A DNA stretch of 49,982 nt from an uncultured Prevotellaceae bacterium (GCA_945833925.1 CAMAFX010000011.1:1-49982), one strand, 5' to 3'; shown: positions 25,901 through 34,153, counted from the first letter of the stretch. Notes: a model not told the origin generated them from the letters alone. Made by a program: numbers and translations.

Positions 25901-28102
25901 AGCCGATTCGGCCGTGTGGCACTCTACGCCAGGTCGGCTACCGAGTCGCGCGACACTCTGCAGAACGAAAGGTCGGTCGACCCATACAACGTAGGCGTAT
26001 ATGTTGAGGACGGTACTCTCGACCTCGGTCTTCTGTCTCTCGAGGACAACCGTACCGACTGGGCATTCATGCAGGATATCCACCTCACCTATTACGCTTC
26101 TGCCCGTACACTGCTCGCCGAACTGTGCGCCGAGGCTCAGGCTCAGGTGGACATCGGCGGAACCAACCTGCTCAAGAATACCCTGACAAAGGCGAAGAAC
26201 GACCTGAGCACGTCGGCAAGCGAGGCTACACTGGCTCAGGACATCGACGCTCTGCGCTACGCAATGAACTATGTCGAGACGCTCGACTATAACTTTGCCG
26301 ACAACGGATGGCAGAAGATTACTACTACCGAGGCAATGGATGCTGCAGTGGCAGACGGCGACGTGTTCGTGCTGCGCGACAACCATGGTTTCATGATGGA
26401 TCTTGTCAGTCTGGATAACGGAAGAAAGAAGATGATGTTCAGCGAGATTGCCGACCCACTGTCGCATCCTTCCATGGTGTGGACCATCGAGAACGGTTCG
26501 GTTGAGGGTAAGCTCGGCATCCGCAACATAACATACTCTTGTTTGCTGATGCAGACCGAGTGGAACGCCGGTTGGGAAATCAACACTCACGACCAGCCTG
26601 TTGCAATCAGCTGGGCAGATATGAACTTTGCACTCGACGACAAGGGTTCGTGGACTATAGAGAACGGTACTTACCCGGCTGCCAGTAACAACGGCTACGG
26701 CTATTTTGGTCCTTGGGATCCATACTTCGCCGCTGGTCAGCATGTGGCTGGTAACAAGCAGGAAGACCTGGCGTCGCACTTCGACATCTACTCGATGAGC
26801 CGTGCAGACTACTACAAGAAATACATCAAGGAGGAGTCGCGCGACCTGACCAAGTTCCTCGCCAATCCAAGTTTCGAGACCGGTAACGCATGGGGTTGGT
26901 ACATCGAGGGCAACGGATTCACAGTTCATGCTCTCGACAATCTCGACGGCAAGGATGGTACATTCTATGCACAGTGGTGGCTTCACTCGGGCACTATGTG
27001 GGAAGGACGAGTGACACAGAATGTCAAGGGTCTGCCAAAGGGACGCTACGAGATTACTGCCCTGGCTGGTGGTGCCGCACACATGGACTTATACGTCATG
27101 AAGGATGGTGTTAACATTGCCGCAACGGGTCTATTCTTCGACGAGGCTAAGATTGACAGAACTCTCGCCTTCGACATAACCGAGGATGGCACAGAGGTTC
27201 TCATAGGTTACTACCACAACCAGCAGGGAGCCAACCGATGGGTGGCTGTGGATAATTTCCGTCTGAAGTATGTTGGCGGTATACTCAACATCGTGAACCC
27301 AAGCTTCGAGGACGGACTGAACGGATGGACATTCGACCAGCCTCAGGACGGAGACTACGGAGTGAAGGACAACAGTGGCATCTACTTCACCAGCAACGCT
27401 GACGGTGCTCACGTGCTGAACGTGTGGGACAAGGGTGCTCCAGTGACTCAGCTACTTGAGGACCTCGAGCCGGGTGTCTACAAGTTGTCGGCTACTCTCG
27501 CATCGAGCGAGCTCAACGGTTACGAGCCTTCTGTCTACCTCATGGCTAACGGTAAGACTGCCGGTGTTTCGGTGGACAAGAACGGCAACGTTGGTGTTGT
27601 AGGCCACATCTACTTCAAGGTCGGAAACAGCGGTGAATCCGTGGTTATTGGCGTTGTTGGTTGTGACAAAAACAACGGTTACACATACACCGAAGACTTG
27701 GACGACATGTTCTGGTACAAGGCAGACAACTTCCAGATAACAATGGTAGGCGACGAGATGTTGCAGGACGACGTCGACGCGCTGAACAGTGCAATCGAGA
27801 CTGTGCCGACCACAGGCATGGACAAGAAGTTCCTTGCAGAACTCACCGCTGCCAAGAATGCATGGGTGGAGAATCCAAGCGTCGACAACTACAACACGCT
27901 GAAGTTCCTCATCTCTCGCTCTAACATCGAGGTGCGCAAGCGTACCGACCTTCTCAACTCCCTCCGTATCGGAACTGTGGCTCGCCTGCTGAACGCTCTG
28001 CAGAACAGCACCGTCAACGATACGATGGACTACAACCAGGACGACAAGGTGAATATGGACGATGTAGACTTTGTCCGCGAAGTCATCCTGAAGCGTAAGT
28101 AA
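22943..28102 (+). CDS. Giant secreted alginate-lyase-like polysaccharide lyase with binding modules
   Basis: A 1719-residue secreted protein with a signal peptide (1-20). Residues about 22-415 match the alginate_lyase superfamily (PL5/PL38-like helical barrel): opening HPGLLHSEADFARMK, SNWGVGN with N203, and QESGRDQGHS with R284 and H288 as likely active-site residues. Uronic-acid polysaccharide (alginate or glucuronan) is the likely substrate class. Then come a PKD/Ig-like module (about 425-610), a sandwich module (about 615-780), helical linkers, another sandwich (about 900-1050), a lectin-like module and a sandwich (about 1115-1445) shared with the 1459-residue protein, and a further sandwich (about 1445-1605) opening NPSFEDG. 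The tail has one full calcium loop, D1696-D1707, as in half a dockerin. It is divergent from the HTCS. Confidence 0.85.
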   Translation: MKIAAFLLGVLMLMPSALDAQSAFKHPGLLHSEADFARMKQRIEDGEEAAVQSLANMRGSFAIRGDHGHGWAVNEEITRGIAGHQNYINAYRNASRAYQMAMIWKLTGDIGAANEAVGILNSYALYNKSLGGNTNISLIPAFTGYHFLNAAEIVRDYEGWNKEDFDRFKQYMVDVWFTVAQDFLERRHDTVAKEGNWIHYYSNWGVGNALFCISLGIFADMPDVYNYGMYWLTEGPGCESLFIGEHPYPNAGVMSGEGWGLIPWFHPDDRAPLGYFGQMQESGRDQGHSLASLGILGTALETLYKQDNNVYCNLYNPIVEGLAGSAIVAGAAEYVAAYNTGSDDLPWKNNWWMTGFNANSRGQWRPIWQQFINAYENRMGIQMPYSHKAHDAMGLEWGSGDYGAGSGSYDHIGWGDLCHNDEPVAPGMAPTVLYPVITINDSETHHVGFASKIAKGASVTLTANLQNGESNTGNWIWDDGTSGQTRTITATKSGLYTVTYTNSKGVKSRQSFSLAVYGEGVTGTLKHDFTKHNEVTTLTDDATLLVGLGTTATLRSIYTNWNFIEKEEWFENDALIATGGLLSYTLNDSNDHTIVYRLTTESGAVVERTFTIQRDNNDLTNLLADPHCNDLSKWTKTGATMQIGPNAQYNRFAWPFIETFRFASQDDKNGWGLGTFDIKSSVSGLAPGKYRLSANIIATQQSGLDNGQKGVVGGYYLYAGGAMVPVSSLNGAPETFAVYFYVGSDGKMTYGVKNVADQNYAESFMGANWFAMDEFDMMSLGNDDLAADLENLTNRGNAIAEDMVPAYIYNKVQTALGMAEDNVDKMVALQTAVCEAEAAATYYKAYVQESNCLQDALTRCGYSNATLTTAIANLTGAQSIEQMHAAHKAMTDAWKSAITSINTYQDVSFLVNNMNLSHSTPNWYDNSLHWKTECLTGNMRVFDYNGVTTLERKCDGNFSAGERVLYQTVSGLPRGYYTLSVKALQGSRFGRVALYARSATESRDTLQNERSVDPYNVGVYVEDGTLDLGLLSLEDNRTDWAFMQDIHLTYYASARTLLAELCAEAQAQVDIGGTNLLKNTLTKAKNDLSTSASEATLAQDIDALRYAMNYVETLDYNFADNGWQKITTTEAMDAAVADGDVFVLRDNHGFMMDLVSLDNGRKKMMFSEIADPLSHPSMVWTIENGSVEGKLGIRNITYSCLLMQTEWNAGWEINTHDQPVAISWADMNFALDDKGSWTIENGTYPAASNNGYGYFGPWDPYFAAGQHVAGNKQEDLASHFDIYSMSRADYYKKYIKEESRDLTKFLANPSFETGNAWGWYIEGNGFTVHALDNLDGKDGTFYAQWWLHSGTMWEGRVTQNVKGLPKGRYEITALAGGAAHMDLYVMKDGVNIAATGLFFDEAKIDRTLAFDITEDGTEVLIGYYHNQQGANRWVAVDNFRLKYVGGILNIVNPSFEDGLNGWTFDQPQDGDYGVKDNSGIYFTSNADGAHVLNVWDKGAPVTQLLEDLEPGVYKLSATLASSELNGYEPSVYLMANGKTAGVSVDKNGNVGVVGHIYFKVGNSGESVVIGVVGCDKNNGYTYTEDLDDMFWYKADNFQITMVGDEMLQDDVDALNSAIETVPTTGMDKKFLAELTAAKNAWVENPSVDNYNTLKFLISRSNIEVRKRTDLLNSLRIGTVARLLNALQNSTVNDTMDYNQDDKVNMDDVDFVREVILKRK

Positions 28103-28117
28103 TTCAGACTCATAGCT

Positions 28118-28148
28118 CCCCGGCACTCTCATCAGAGATGTGCCGGGG
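28118..28148 (+). terminator. Strong hairpin after the lyase-like gene
   Basis: CCCCGGCAC (28118-28126) pairs perfectly with GTGCCGGGG (28140-28148), and TCTC/GAGA inside the loop can extend it. There is no clear T-run after it, so it may act with the next hairpin or protect the 3' end. Confidence 0.55.
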
Positions 28149-28183
28149 TATGACAATATGGTTTAGTTTTTAGGTATTATGTC

Positions 28184-28223
28184 GATGTCGCTGCGTTGTG
28201 TAAACGTGGCGACATCTTTTTTT
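28184..28223 (+). terminator. Rho-independent terminator of the lyase-like gene
   Basis: GATGTCGC (28184-28191) pairs with GCGACATC (28209-28216) and is followed by seven T. Confidence 0.85.
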
Positions 28224-28308
28224 GTGACAGCATGCCCCAACACAAGGTGAATGCTCTGTCATCTTCTGCTGAACCAAACAGCACCAAGGTGGTGGTGTGG
28301 CAGCAAAG

Positions 28309-28386
28309 AAAAAAATTTTCCGTAGCGAGAAAATTTTTTTTCTGCTGCGGAAAAAAATTTTTTACGGTGCGGAAAAATATTTTTTC
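28309..28386. other. Phased AnTn tracts, predicted curved DNA
   Basis: Four AnTn blocks (centres near 28315, 28334, 28358 and 28379) recur every 18-24 bp, about two helical turns, separated by GC-rich linkers. Such phasing is expected to bend DNA. The block is in the gap between the lyase terminator and the end of nhaD and has no gene. Confidence 0.55.
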
Positions 28387-28416
28387 ACGTCCGCAAGTTG
28401 CCTGAATAAATATGCG

Positions 28417-28532
28417 CCGCCATATGATTCTCCGTCAACAGCCCATCTGTTGGTGCTGGCAGATATCTACTTTGATGCCAGAACATCTGTCTGTTGACAC
28501 CAGAAAGCCAGTCTGTTGACGGAGAATGGCGG
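28417..28532. repeat. 116-bp inverted-repeat element after nhaD
   Basis: TTCTCCGTCAACAG (28428-28441) is matched exactly by the inverted CTGTTGACGGAGAA (28513-28526). Outer arms CCGCCA (28417-28422) and TGGCGG (28527-28532) also pair; the left side has five extra bases. Inner CTGG/CCAG and TTGGTG/CACCA pairs allow more folding. The right edge touches the nhaD stop codon. It may be a MITE-like unit or a large 3' structure of nhaD mRNA. Confidence 0.65.
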
Positions 28533-28533
28533 T

Positions 28534-29826
28534 TTATATGAAGAGAAGCTGAACGATGATGTATACTGGGAGGCAGACGATGAGAGAGAACTTGAACATA
28601 TAGCCAAAGAAGCTTGGCATCTTGATTCCGCTCTCCTCAGCAATGCTCTTTACCATAAAGTTAGGACCATTGCCGATGTATGTCAGTGCACCAAAGAAGA
28701 CGGCGCCCATGGAAATGGCTGTGAGGAATTCCTCGCTTGCCAGTCCGGCAACGGCTCCTGAAGGTGCCATCTCGTTGAACACCATGGCTGTAGGTGCGTT
28801 GTCGAGGAACGCAGAGAGCGTTCCGGTGCAGTAGACGTACTGCCATGGGTCGCTCAGTACAGCCTGGATGCTTTCCTTCATATTGCTGAGGAACATTAGG
28901 GCTGGTGTCATAGTGGCGAAGATGCCGCAGAAGACACACGCAACCTCGAGGATGGGAGTCCACGAGAAATTGTTGTCCGCGCGTACCTCTTTCTTGGTTG
29001 TAACCATTGACATGATGATGATGACGATGAACACCCACTCGCGAAGCAGTTTGACGTAGAATGGTGCGTCGTGCTCGCCCAGGGCTGGTATGTAGGTGCT
29101 GTTGATGAACATGGTGCTGGCAATGACGCAGAGGAGCCAGAAGATGTTAACCAGACCGCTGGCTGTCATCTTTATCTGCTCTGTGTGGTCAGCCTCAAGG
29201 TTCTCCTTTGGCTCCTTCTTGTAGAAGTATGTGTCGACACAGAAATATGTGCCCAGAAGCAGCGCACCGGCAACAGCCCACTGGGGCAGAAGGCTCATGA
29301 ACCATCCGAACTCTGCACCCTTCTGGAATAGAAGGAACAATGGGGGGTCACCAAGAGGGGTGAGGATGCCGCCGCAGTTTGCCACGCAGGCAATGAAGAA
29401 GAGCACGGTGTGGGTTTTGTACTTGCGCTGGCTGATGGTCTGAAGCACCAGGCGTATGAGAAGCATCGCCGCACCGGTGGTGCCCATGAACGACGCCAGG
29501 GTGTATCCTATGGCAAGGATGACGGTGTTGGTGAGAGGCGTTGCCTTGAGGTCGCCCTTGATGCAGATGCCGCCCGTAGTGACGAACAGTGCCATGAGCA
29601 GCAGGATGAAAGGCACATAGTCGTAAATCATCTGGTGTTCGAGTTCGTGACTCATGCCATTCAGGCAGAGATAGACACCGACCGGCACACCGAGTATCAG
29701 CGACACGATTAGTTTGTGTGTGTTGTTCTCCCACCATTCGCCCAGTTTTGTGAGGGGCAGGATGGCAATGCAGAGCAATTGCACGACGAATGGGATTAAC
29801 ATCCACGTAGGAATAACATGTTCCAT
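28534..29826 (-). CDS. nhaD: NhaD-type sodium/proton antiporter
   Basis: A 430-residue inner-membrane antiporter of the NhaD group (ion-transporter superfamily), exporting Na+ or Li+ in exchange for protons. About eleven to twelve hydrophobic segments run through the chain. Motifs seen: GTTGAAMLLIR, ANCGGILTPLGDPPLFL in a re-entrant-like stretch, FLDNAPTAMVF, and YIGNGPNFMVKSIAE near the C-terminus, all typical of the family. It is single on its strand, convergent with the lyase-like gene across a repeat-filled gap, and divergent from the fumarase. The -7 element TAACTTTG is at 29867-29874. An ArsB/CitMHS-type transporter of other specificity is the alternative. Confidence 0.9.
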   Translation of the reverse strand: MEHVIPTWMLIPFVVQLLCIAILPLTKLGEWWENNTHKLIVSLILGVPVGVYLCLNGMSHELEHQMIYDYVPFILLLMALFVTTGGICIKGDLKATPLTNTVILAIGYTLASFMGTTGAAMLLIRLVLQTISQRKYKTHTVLFFIACVANCGGILTPLGDPPLFLLFQKGAEFGWFMSLLPQWAVAGALLLGTYFCVDTYFYKKEPKENLEADHTEQIKMTASGLVNIFWLLCVIASTMFINSTYIPALGEHDAPFYVKLLREWVFIVIIIMSMVTTKKEVRADNNFSWTPILEVACVFCGIFATMTPALMFLSNMKESIQAVLSDPWQYVYCTGTLSAFLDNAPTAMVFNEMAPSGAVAGLASEEFLTAISMGAVFFGALTYIGNGPNFMVKSIAEESGIKMPSFFGYMFKFSLIVCLPVYIIVQLLFI

Positions 29827-29866
29827 AGCAGTTGAGTTAGATTATATCTTTAATTGAAATCGACGA

Positions 29867-29874
29867 CAAAGTTA
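29867..29874 (-). promoter_or_regulatory. -7 element of nhaD
   Basis: TAACTTTG on the minus strand, about 41 bp before the nhaD ATG. No good -33 element was found. Confidence 0.4.
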
Positions 29875-29915
29875 GCAAAAAAAGGTGGTGGGTGGTTACG
29901 ATTTCTTTTATTTTC

Positions 29916-29946
29916 TTGGCAATTTCGGCAAAAATATCTATTTTTG
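29916..29946 (+). promoter_or_regulatory. Promoter of the fumarase gene
   Basis: TTG (29916-29918) and TATTTTTG (29939-29946) are 20 bp apart. The expected start near 29953 gives a leader of about 84 nt to the chosen ATG. Confidence 0.6.
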
Positions 29947-30036
29947 CGAGGAAAACAATATCATAACTTATAAAAGATGTCCTCTACTGTACCGCGTGCC
30001 TGTCCGAGCGACCGACATAAGGGAGAGGATTTGATT

Positions 30037-31680
30037 ATGGCAGAATTTAAATACGCCCCAATGTTCCAGTTGGGCAAAGACGAGACTGAGTACTATTTGC
30101 TGACCAAGGAAGGTGTCTCAGTAAGTGAGTTCGAGGGCCACAAGATGCTGAAGGTTAGTCCCGAGGCATTGACAAAGGTGGCTCAGCAGTGTTTCCACGA
30201 CGTTGAGTTCATGCTCCGCCGCAGTCACAACGAGCAGGTTGCAAAGATCCTTACCGATCCAGAGGCAAGCGAGAACGACAAGTACGTTGCTCTGCAGTTC
30301 CTCCGCAACGCCGAGACAGCAGCAAAGGGCATCCTTCCCTTCTGTCAGGATACAGGTACTGCTATCATCCATGCCGAAAAGGGACAGCAGGTGTGGACAG
30401 GTTTCGAGGACGAAGAGGCTCTCTCACGCGGTGTCTACAACACCTACACCGAGGATAACCTCCGCTACAGCCAGAACGCTCCTCTCAATATGTACGACGA
30501 GGTGAACACAAAGTGCAACCTTCCTGCTCAGATCGATATCGAGGCTTGCGAGGGTGCTGAGTACCGCTTCACAATGGTTGCCAAGGGTGGTGGTTCTGCC
30601 AACAAGACCTATTTCTACCCAATGACCAAGGCTCTCATCCAGAACGAGGGTACACTGCTGCCTTGGCTGGTTGAGGAAATCAAGCACTTCGGTACGGCTG
30701 CATGTCCTCCATACCACATCTGCGTGGTTATCGGTGGTACCAGCGCCGAGAAAAACCTTCTCACAGTAAAGCTCGGCTCTATCAAGTACTATGACTCATT
30801 GCCTACAACGGGCGACGAGACCGGCCGCGCATTCCGCGACCTCGACCTCGAGGAGAAACTCTTGAAGGAGGTCTACAAGATTGGACTCGGTGCGCAGTTC
30901 GGAGGCAAGTACCTGGCACACGACGTTCGCGTCATCCGTCTGCCACGTCACGGTGCTTCTCTTCCTGTCGGTATGGGCGTGAGCTGCTCTGCAGACCGCA
31001 ACATCAAGGCGAAGATTAACGAGCAGGGTATCTGGATCGAGAAGATGGACGCTAATCCAGCAGAGCTGATCCCAGCAGAGTTCGCACAGGCAGGCGAGGG
31101 TGGCAACACCATCGAGATTGACCTCGACAAGGGTATGGATGCAGTTCGCGCAGAGCTTACCAAGTATCCTGTCAGCACACGTGTCAATCTGAAGGGAACA
31201 ATCATCGTGGCTCGTGACATTGCACACGCCAAACTCAAGGCTCGTCTCGATGCAGGCGAAGGCATGCCTCAGTATATGAAGGACTATCCTGTGCTTTACG
31301 CCGGTCCTGCAAAGACTCCAGAAGGGTATCCTTGTGGCTCAATGGGACCAACTACCGCTGGTCGTATGGACCCATATGTAGATGAGTTCCAGGAGAACGG
31401 AGGTTCGCTTGTGATGATTGCTAAGGGTAACCGCGCACAGTGTGTTACCGATGCATGCAAGAAGCACGGCGGCTTCTACCTCGGCACTATCGGCGGTGTG
31501 GCTGCAGTTCTCTCGCAGTCGAGCATCAAGAGCATCGAGTGTGTTGAGTTCCCAGAGATTGGCATGGAGGCAGTGTGGAAGATCACAGTCGAGAACTTCC
31601 CTGCATTCATCCTCGTCGACGACAAGGGCAACGACTTCTTCAAGCAGCTGAAGCCCTGCGCTGGTTGCACGATTCTGTAA
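30037..31680 (+). CDS. fumB: Class I (iron-sulfur) fumarate hydratase
   Basis: Interconverts fumarate and malate in the cytoplasm with an oxygen-sensitive 4Fe-4S cluster; in Bacteroidales it serves the reductive branch to succinate. From ATG 30037 the protein has 547 residues, normal for the one-chain class I enzyme. Cluster cysteines are expected in [17 protein letters not shown] and [18 protein letters not shown] and GTIGG in the C-terminal part are further family motifs. An upstream in-frame ATG (29977) would add 20 residues of poor composition; the internal ATG begins [10 protein letters not shown] and is preceded by GGGAGAGG, a rare Shine-Dalgarno-like sequence here, so it is chosen. It is a single gene with promoter and terminator. 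Confidence 0.94.
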   Translation: MAEFKYAPMFQLGKDETEYYLLTKEGVSVSEFEGHKMLKVSPEALTKVAQQCFHDVEFMLRRSHNEQVAKILTDPEASENDKYVALQFLRNAETAAKGILPFCQDTGTAIIHAEKGQQVWTGFEDEEALSRGVYNTYTEDNLRYSQNAPLNMYDEVNTKCNLPAQIDIEACEGAEYRFTMVAKGGGSANKTYFYPMTKALIQNEGTLLPWLVEEIKHFGTAACPPYHICVVIGGTSAEKNLLTVKLGSIKYYDSLPTTGDETGRAFRDLDLEEKLLKEVYKIGLGAQFGGKYLAHDVRVIRLPRHGASLPVGMGVSCSADRNIKAKINEQGIWIEKMDANPAELIPAEFAQAGEGGNTIEIDLDKGMDAVRAELTKYPVSTRVNLKGTIIVARDIAHAKLKARLDAGEGMPQYMKDYPVLYAGPAKTPEGYPCGSMGPTTAGRMDPYVDEFQENGGSLVMIAKGNRAQCVTDACKKHGGFYLGTIGGVAAVLSQSSIKSIECVEFPEIGMEAVWKITVENFPAFILVDDKGNDFFKQLKPCAGCTIL

Positions 31681-31744
31681 AGGGAGCCTCGAAAGCATGA
31701 GGATTTGAGCCTCGCAACCGAGTTGCGAGGAACTGAAACCGATA

Positions 31745-31788
31745 AACGCGGCAATTGGTCATTGCAAACCAGTTGCCGCGTTCTTTTT
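31745..31788 (+). terminator. Terminator of the fumarase gene
   Basis: A 15-bp stem, 31745-31759 with 31768-31782 (core CGCGGCAA / TTGCCGCG, one G-U), an 8-base loop and then CTTTTT. Confidence 0.9.
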
Positions 31789-31930
31789 GTTATTGAATGA
31801 AGGGAGGTGCTTGGTGCCACCTTCTCTTGTTTTTTGCTTTGGGTTCCTTCTTTTGTTATTGAATGAAGGGAAGTGCTTTGTGCCCCCTTCTCTTGTTTTT
31901 TTTTGCTTTGTATTCCTTCTTTTGTTATTG
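31789..31930. repeat. 66/69-bp tandem repeat with variable T-runs
   Basis: Unit 1 (31789-31854) and unit 2 (31855-31923) begin GTTATTGAATGAAGGGA and end TTCCTTCTTTT, with a third start at 31924. They differ by a few substitutions and by the length of an internal T-run (6 versus 9). Unit 1 folds as GGGAGGTG/CACCTTCT before its T-run, like a small terminator; unit 2 has lost pairs. The array fills the gap between the convergent fumarase and lpxB genes. Confidence 0.8.
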
Positions 31931-31931
31931 T

Positions 31932-33110
31932 TTATGCGTTGGTGATTCTTTTGAGGATGAATTCGGCGGCATGGTCGGGGGCACCTGGTGCACCAAGGCG
32001 TTGTGCCATCAGTTGATAGCCGTCGAGCATGCGCTGGCGTCTCTCTCCGCCCGGAAGTATGGACTTGAGGTGGGTGCGCACGTTGGGGACGTTCATGTCG
32101 GCAGCCACCAGTTCGGGAACTATCTCACTGTTCGCTACGAGATTTACCAACGAGATGAACGGACACTTCAGGAAATATGGGCGGATCATATTGACTATCC
32201 TGCCACACTTCATGTAGTAGCAGACAACCTGGGGAACGTTGAAGAGAGCAGTCTCGAGAGTGGCTGTTCCGCTTGTCACCAAAGCCGCGGTGGCGTGCTG
32301 TAGCAGGGTGTATGTCTGCTCGTAAAGTACGGTGAATCCGTCGTTTTTTGTCGTTTTGTCCTTTGTATTACCTGTCCACTGGTGGTAGTATTCCTCTTCT
32401 ATGCCGGGTGCTCCGGCTACGACAATCTGGTATTCGCTGGCGAATGGCTGCGCAGCCTCGAGCATGCGCGTCAGGTTGTCCTTGAGTTCTTGGCGTCGGC
32501 TGCCGGGCAGGAGAGCGATGACGGGTCGGTTGTCGAGATTGTTCTTCTGCCTGAACGCATCGGCATCGGCAGGATGGGAGGTCTGGAAAGCGCGTACCTC
32601 GTCAACGGTAGGATTGCCTACATAGTCGATGGGGTAGTTGTGCTTGCCCTCGAAGAAATCAACCTCGAATGGCAGTATGCTGTAGACACGGTCGATGTAG
32701 CGCTTGATGTCCTTTATCCTGTGCTCCTTCCATGCCCATATCTTGGGCGATATGTAATATATGGTCTGGAAATGCCTGGGCAGCAGAGGCGAGTGCGACA
32801 GCGCCTTGGCTATCTTGAGGTTGAAGCCGGGGTAGTCGACAAGGATAAGCACGTCGGGCTGCCACTCGACGATGTCCTGCTTGCAGCGCTTCATGCCCTG
32901 CATGATGGTGCGCAGGTGCATAAGGACAGGTATGAAGCCCATGTAGGCGAGGTCGCGATAGTGCTGCACGAGTGTGCCGCCCTGACTTTGCATCATGTCG
33001 CCGCCATAGTAGCGGAAATGTGCTTCGGTGTCGCGTTCCTTCAGTGCTCGCATTAGATGAGAAGCGTGAAGGTCGCCGCTTGCTTCGCCTGCTATCAGGT
33101 AGTATTTCAT
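31932..33110 (-). CDS. lpxB: Lipid-A-disaccharide synthase
   Basis: Joins lipid X and UDP-diacylglucosamine to form the lipid A disaccharide at the inner face of the inner membrane. From ATG 33110 the protein has 392 residues, a normal length. It begins MKYYLIAGEASGDLHASHLM, the canonical GT19 opening. The PTVDEV and LLPGSRRQEL segments and SGTATLETALFNVPQVVCY (nucleotide-sugar binding) are family hallmarks. The frame is open 49 codons upstream but that part overlaps surE and is not conserved. Its ATG overlaps the surE stop as ATGA, so translation is coupled. Confidence 0.95.
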   Translation of the reverse strand: MKYYLIAGEASGDLHASHLMRALKERDTEAHFRYYGGDMMQSQGGTLVQHYRDLAYMGFIPVLMHLRTIMQGMKRCKQDIVEWQPDVLILVDYPGFNLKIAKALSHSPLLPRHFQTIYYISPKIWAWKEHRIKDIKRYIDRVYSILPFEVDFFEGKHNYPIDYVGNPTVDEVRAFQTSHPADADAFRQKNNLDNRPVIALLPGSRRQELKDNLTRMLEAAQPFASEYQIVVAGAPGIEEEYYHQWTGNTKDKTTKNDGFTVLYEQTYTLLQHATAALVTSGTATLETALFNVPQVVCYYMKCGRIVNMIRPYFLKCPFISLVNLVANSEIVPELVAADMNVPNVRTHLKSILPGGERRQRMLDGYQLMAQRLGAPGAPDHAAEFILKRITNA

Positions 33111-33904
33111 TCTTCTAAATATTTTAACATTTGTAGTGTGTCGTAAGCAGTTACGTCCAATTGGATGGGAGTGACTGAAGCATAACCGTTTTCCAAAGCC
33201 CAGCAGTCGGTAGAGCGGTCTTCCGGTTCGAGGTTGGTGAAGTGTCCTGTGAGCCAAAAAACCCGTTTACCGTGAGGATTTTTTGCGTCAGCCCACTCTC
33301 CACTCCATTCTCCGCGTGCCATGCGTGTCACCTTTGTACCCGCCAGTTTGTCGACCTCGGGATAGTTGACGTTGATGCATTGGTCGATGGGTAACGGATG
33401 GTTGATGATGTATTCTGAAATATTAACAATACTCTCGAAGAACGGTTCGAAGTTGGCTGTCTTCTTGAGAGTGCGGAGCGAGAAGCCGATGGATTGCCAT
33501 CCTTTGAGGCATCCCTCGATGACAGCACCCATAGTGCCCGAGTAGTGAACGCTGCATGAAGCATTGTCGCCATGGTTTATGCCACTGACCATGAGGTCGG
33601 GCTTGCAGGTGAGAACGTGCTCGTATGCAATCTTGACACAGTCGACGGGTGTTCCGCTGCAGGTGTAGTAGTGTATGGGAAAGGGTCCGGGCTCGGGCAT
33701 CGCCACACCGTCGGGGGCGTGGTATCTGCCTTTCCACTCTGCCACCTCCACAGGGCGTGTCGGGGTGATGCTGCATGCGGCACCAGAGCGTGCCGAGTCG
33801 GGAGCCACGACGGTAACTTCGCCTATGCGGCTCATCAGCAGAGCAAGAGTCTGTATGCCCTGTGCCTCTATTCCGTCGTCGTTGGTAATGAATATTTGTT
33901 TCAT
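33107..33904 (-). CDS. surE: 5'-nucleotidase SurE
   Basis: A metal-dependent nucleoside monophosphatase (also acting on short polyphosphate) linked to stationary-phase survival. The 265 residues carry the metal ligands D9 and D10 (NDDG), S40 (DSARSG) and N110 (SGINHGDN). The N-terminus MKQIFITNDDGIEAQGI is typical and sets the start. It is first in a two-gene unit with lpxB (4-bp overlap), driven by a promoter at 34040-34071 that leaves a leader of about 128 nt. It is divergent from parA. Confidence 0.95.
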   Translation of the reverse strand: MKQIFITNDDGIEAQGIQTLALLMSRIGEVTVVAPDSARSGAACSITPTRPVEVAEWKGRYHAPDGVAMPEPGPFPIHYYTCSGTPVDCVKIAYEHVLTCKPDLMVSGINHGDNASCSVHYSGTMGAVIEGCLKGWQSIGFSLRTLKKTANFEPFFESIVNISEYIINHPLPIDQCINVNYPEVDKLAGTKVTRMARGEWSGEWADAKNPHGKRVFWLTGHFTNLEPEDRSTDCWALENGYASVTPIQLDVTAYDTLQMLKYLEE

Positions 33905-34039
33905 AATATGAGTTTGTCAGTCAGTTCGGCAATTTCCGTTTGACTATTGGATTATTGTTTTCCGTTTGTGTGCCTGTGAATCCTCCTTTTTTCTGGTCGG
34001 AGTTTCACCGCTCGCCGCCAAGAGCGAAGGTAGTTGATG

Positions 34040-34071
34040 CAAAGTTATAGAAAAACACCTAAAGCACCAAA
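34040..34071 (-). promoter_or_regulatory. Promoter of surE-lpxB
   Basis: On the minus strand TTTG (34068-34071) and TAACTTTG (34040-34047) are 20 bp apart, a full Bacteroidetes promoter. The leader of about 128 nt (33905-34033) contains two TTCCGTTTG copies on the plus strand; no known riboswitch fold was recognised. Confidence 0.65.
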
Positions 34072-34124
34072 TGCGACATGAGAAAACTTGATTTTGCATA
34101 AATTATCGCGTGCGCGACGGAGAC

Positions 34125-34153
34125 TTATCAACAATTTCAACGAGTTATCAACA
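34125..34153 (+). other. Two DnaA-box-like motifs
   Basis: TTATCAACA occurs at 34125-34133 and 34145-34153, same orientation, 20 bp apart. Each differs by one base from the TTATCCACA DnaA box. They lie in AT-rich DNA between surE and parA. No further cluster and no parS palindrome were seen, so an origin is not claimed. Confidence 0.3.

Noticed and set aside
24386..27082. An 898-codon minus-strand frame opposite the 1719-residue gene
   Set aside because: Antisense shadow of a GC-rich gene with no recognisable domain or start context.
29977..30036. Upstream ATG as the fumarase start
   Set aside because: It adds 20 residues of unlikely composition; the internal ATG has a GGGAGAGG sequence and the conserved N-terminus.
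33111..33257. Longer lpxB start
   Set aside because: The extension overlaps surE in another frame and precedes the canonical MKYYLIAGEASGD start.
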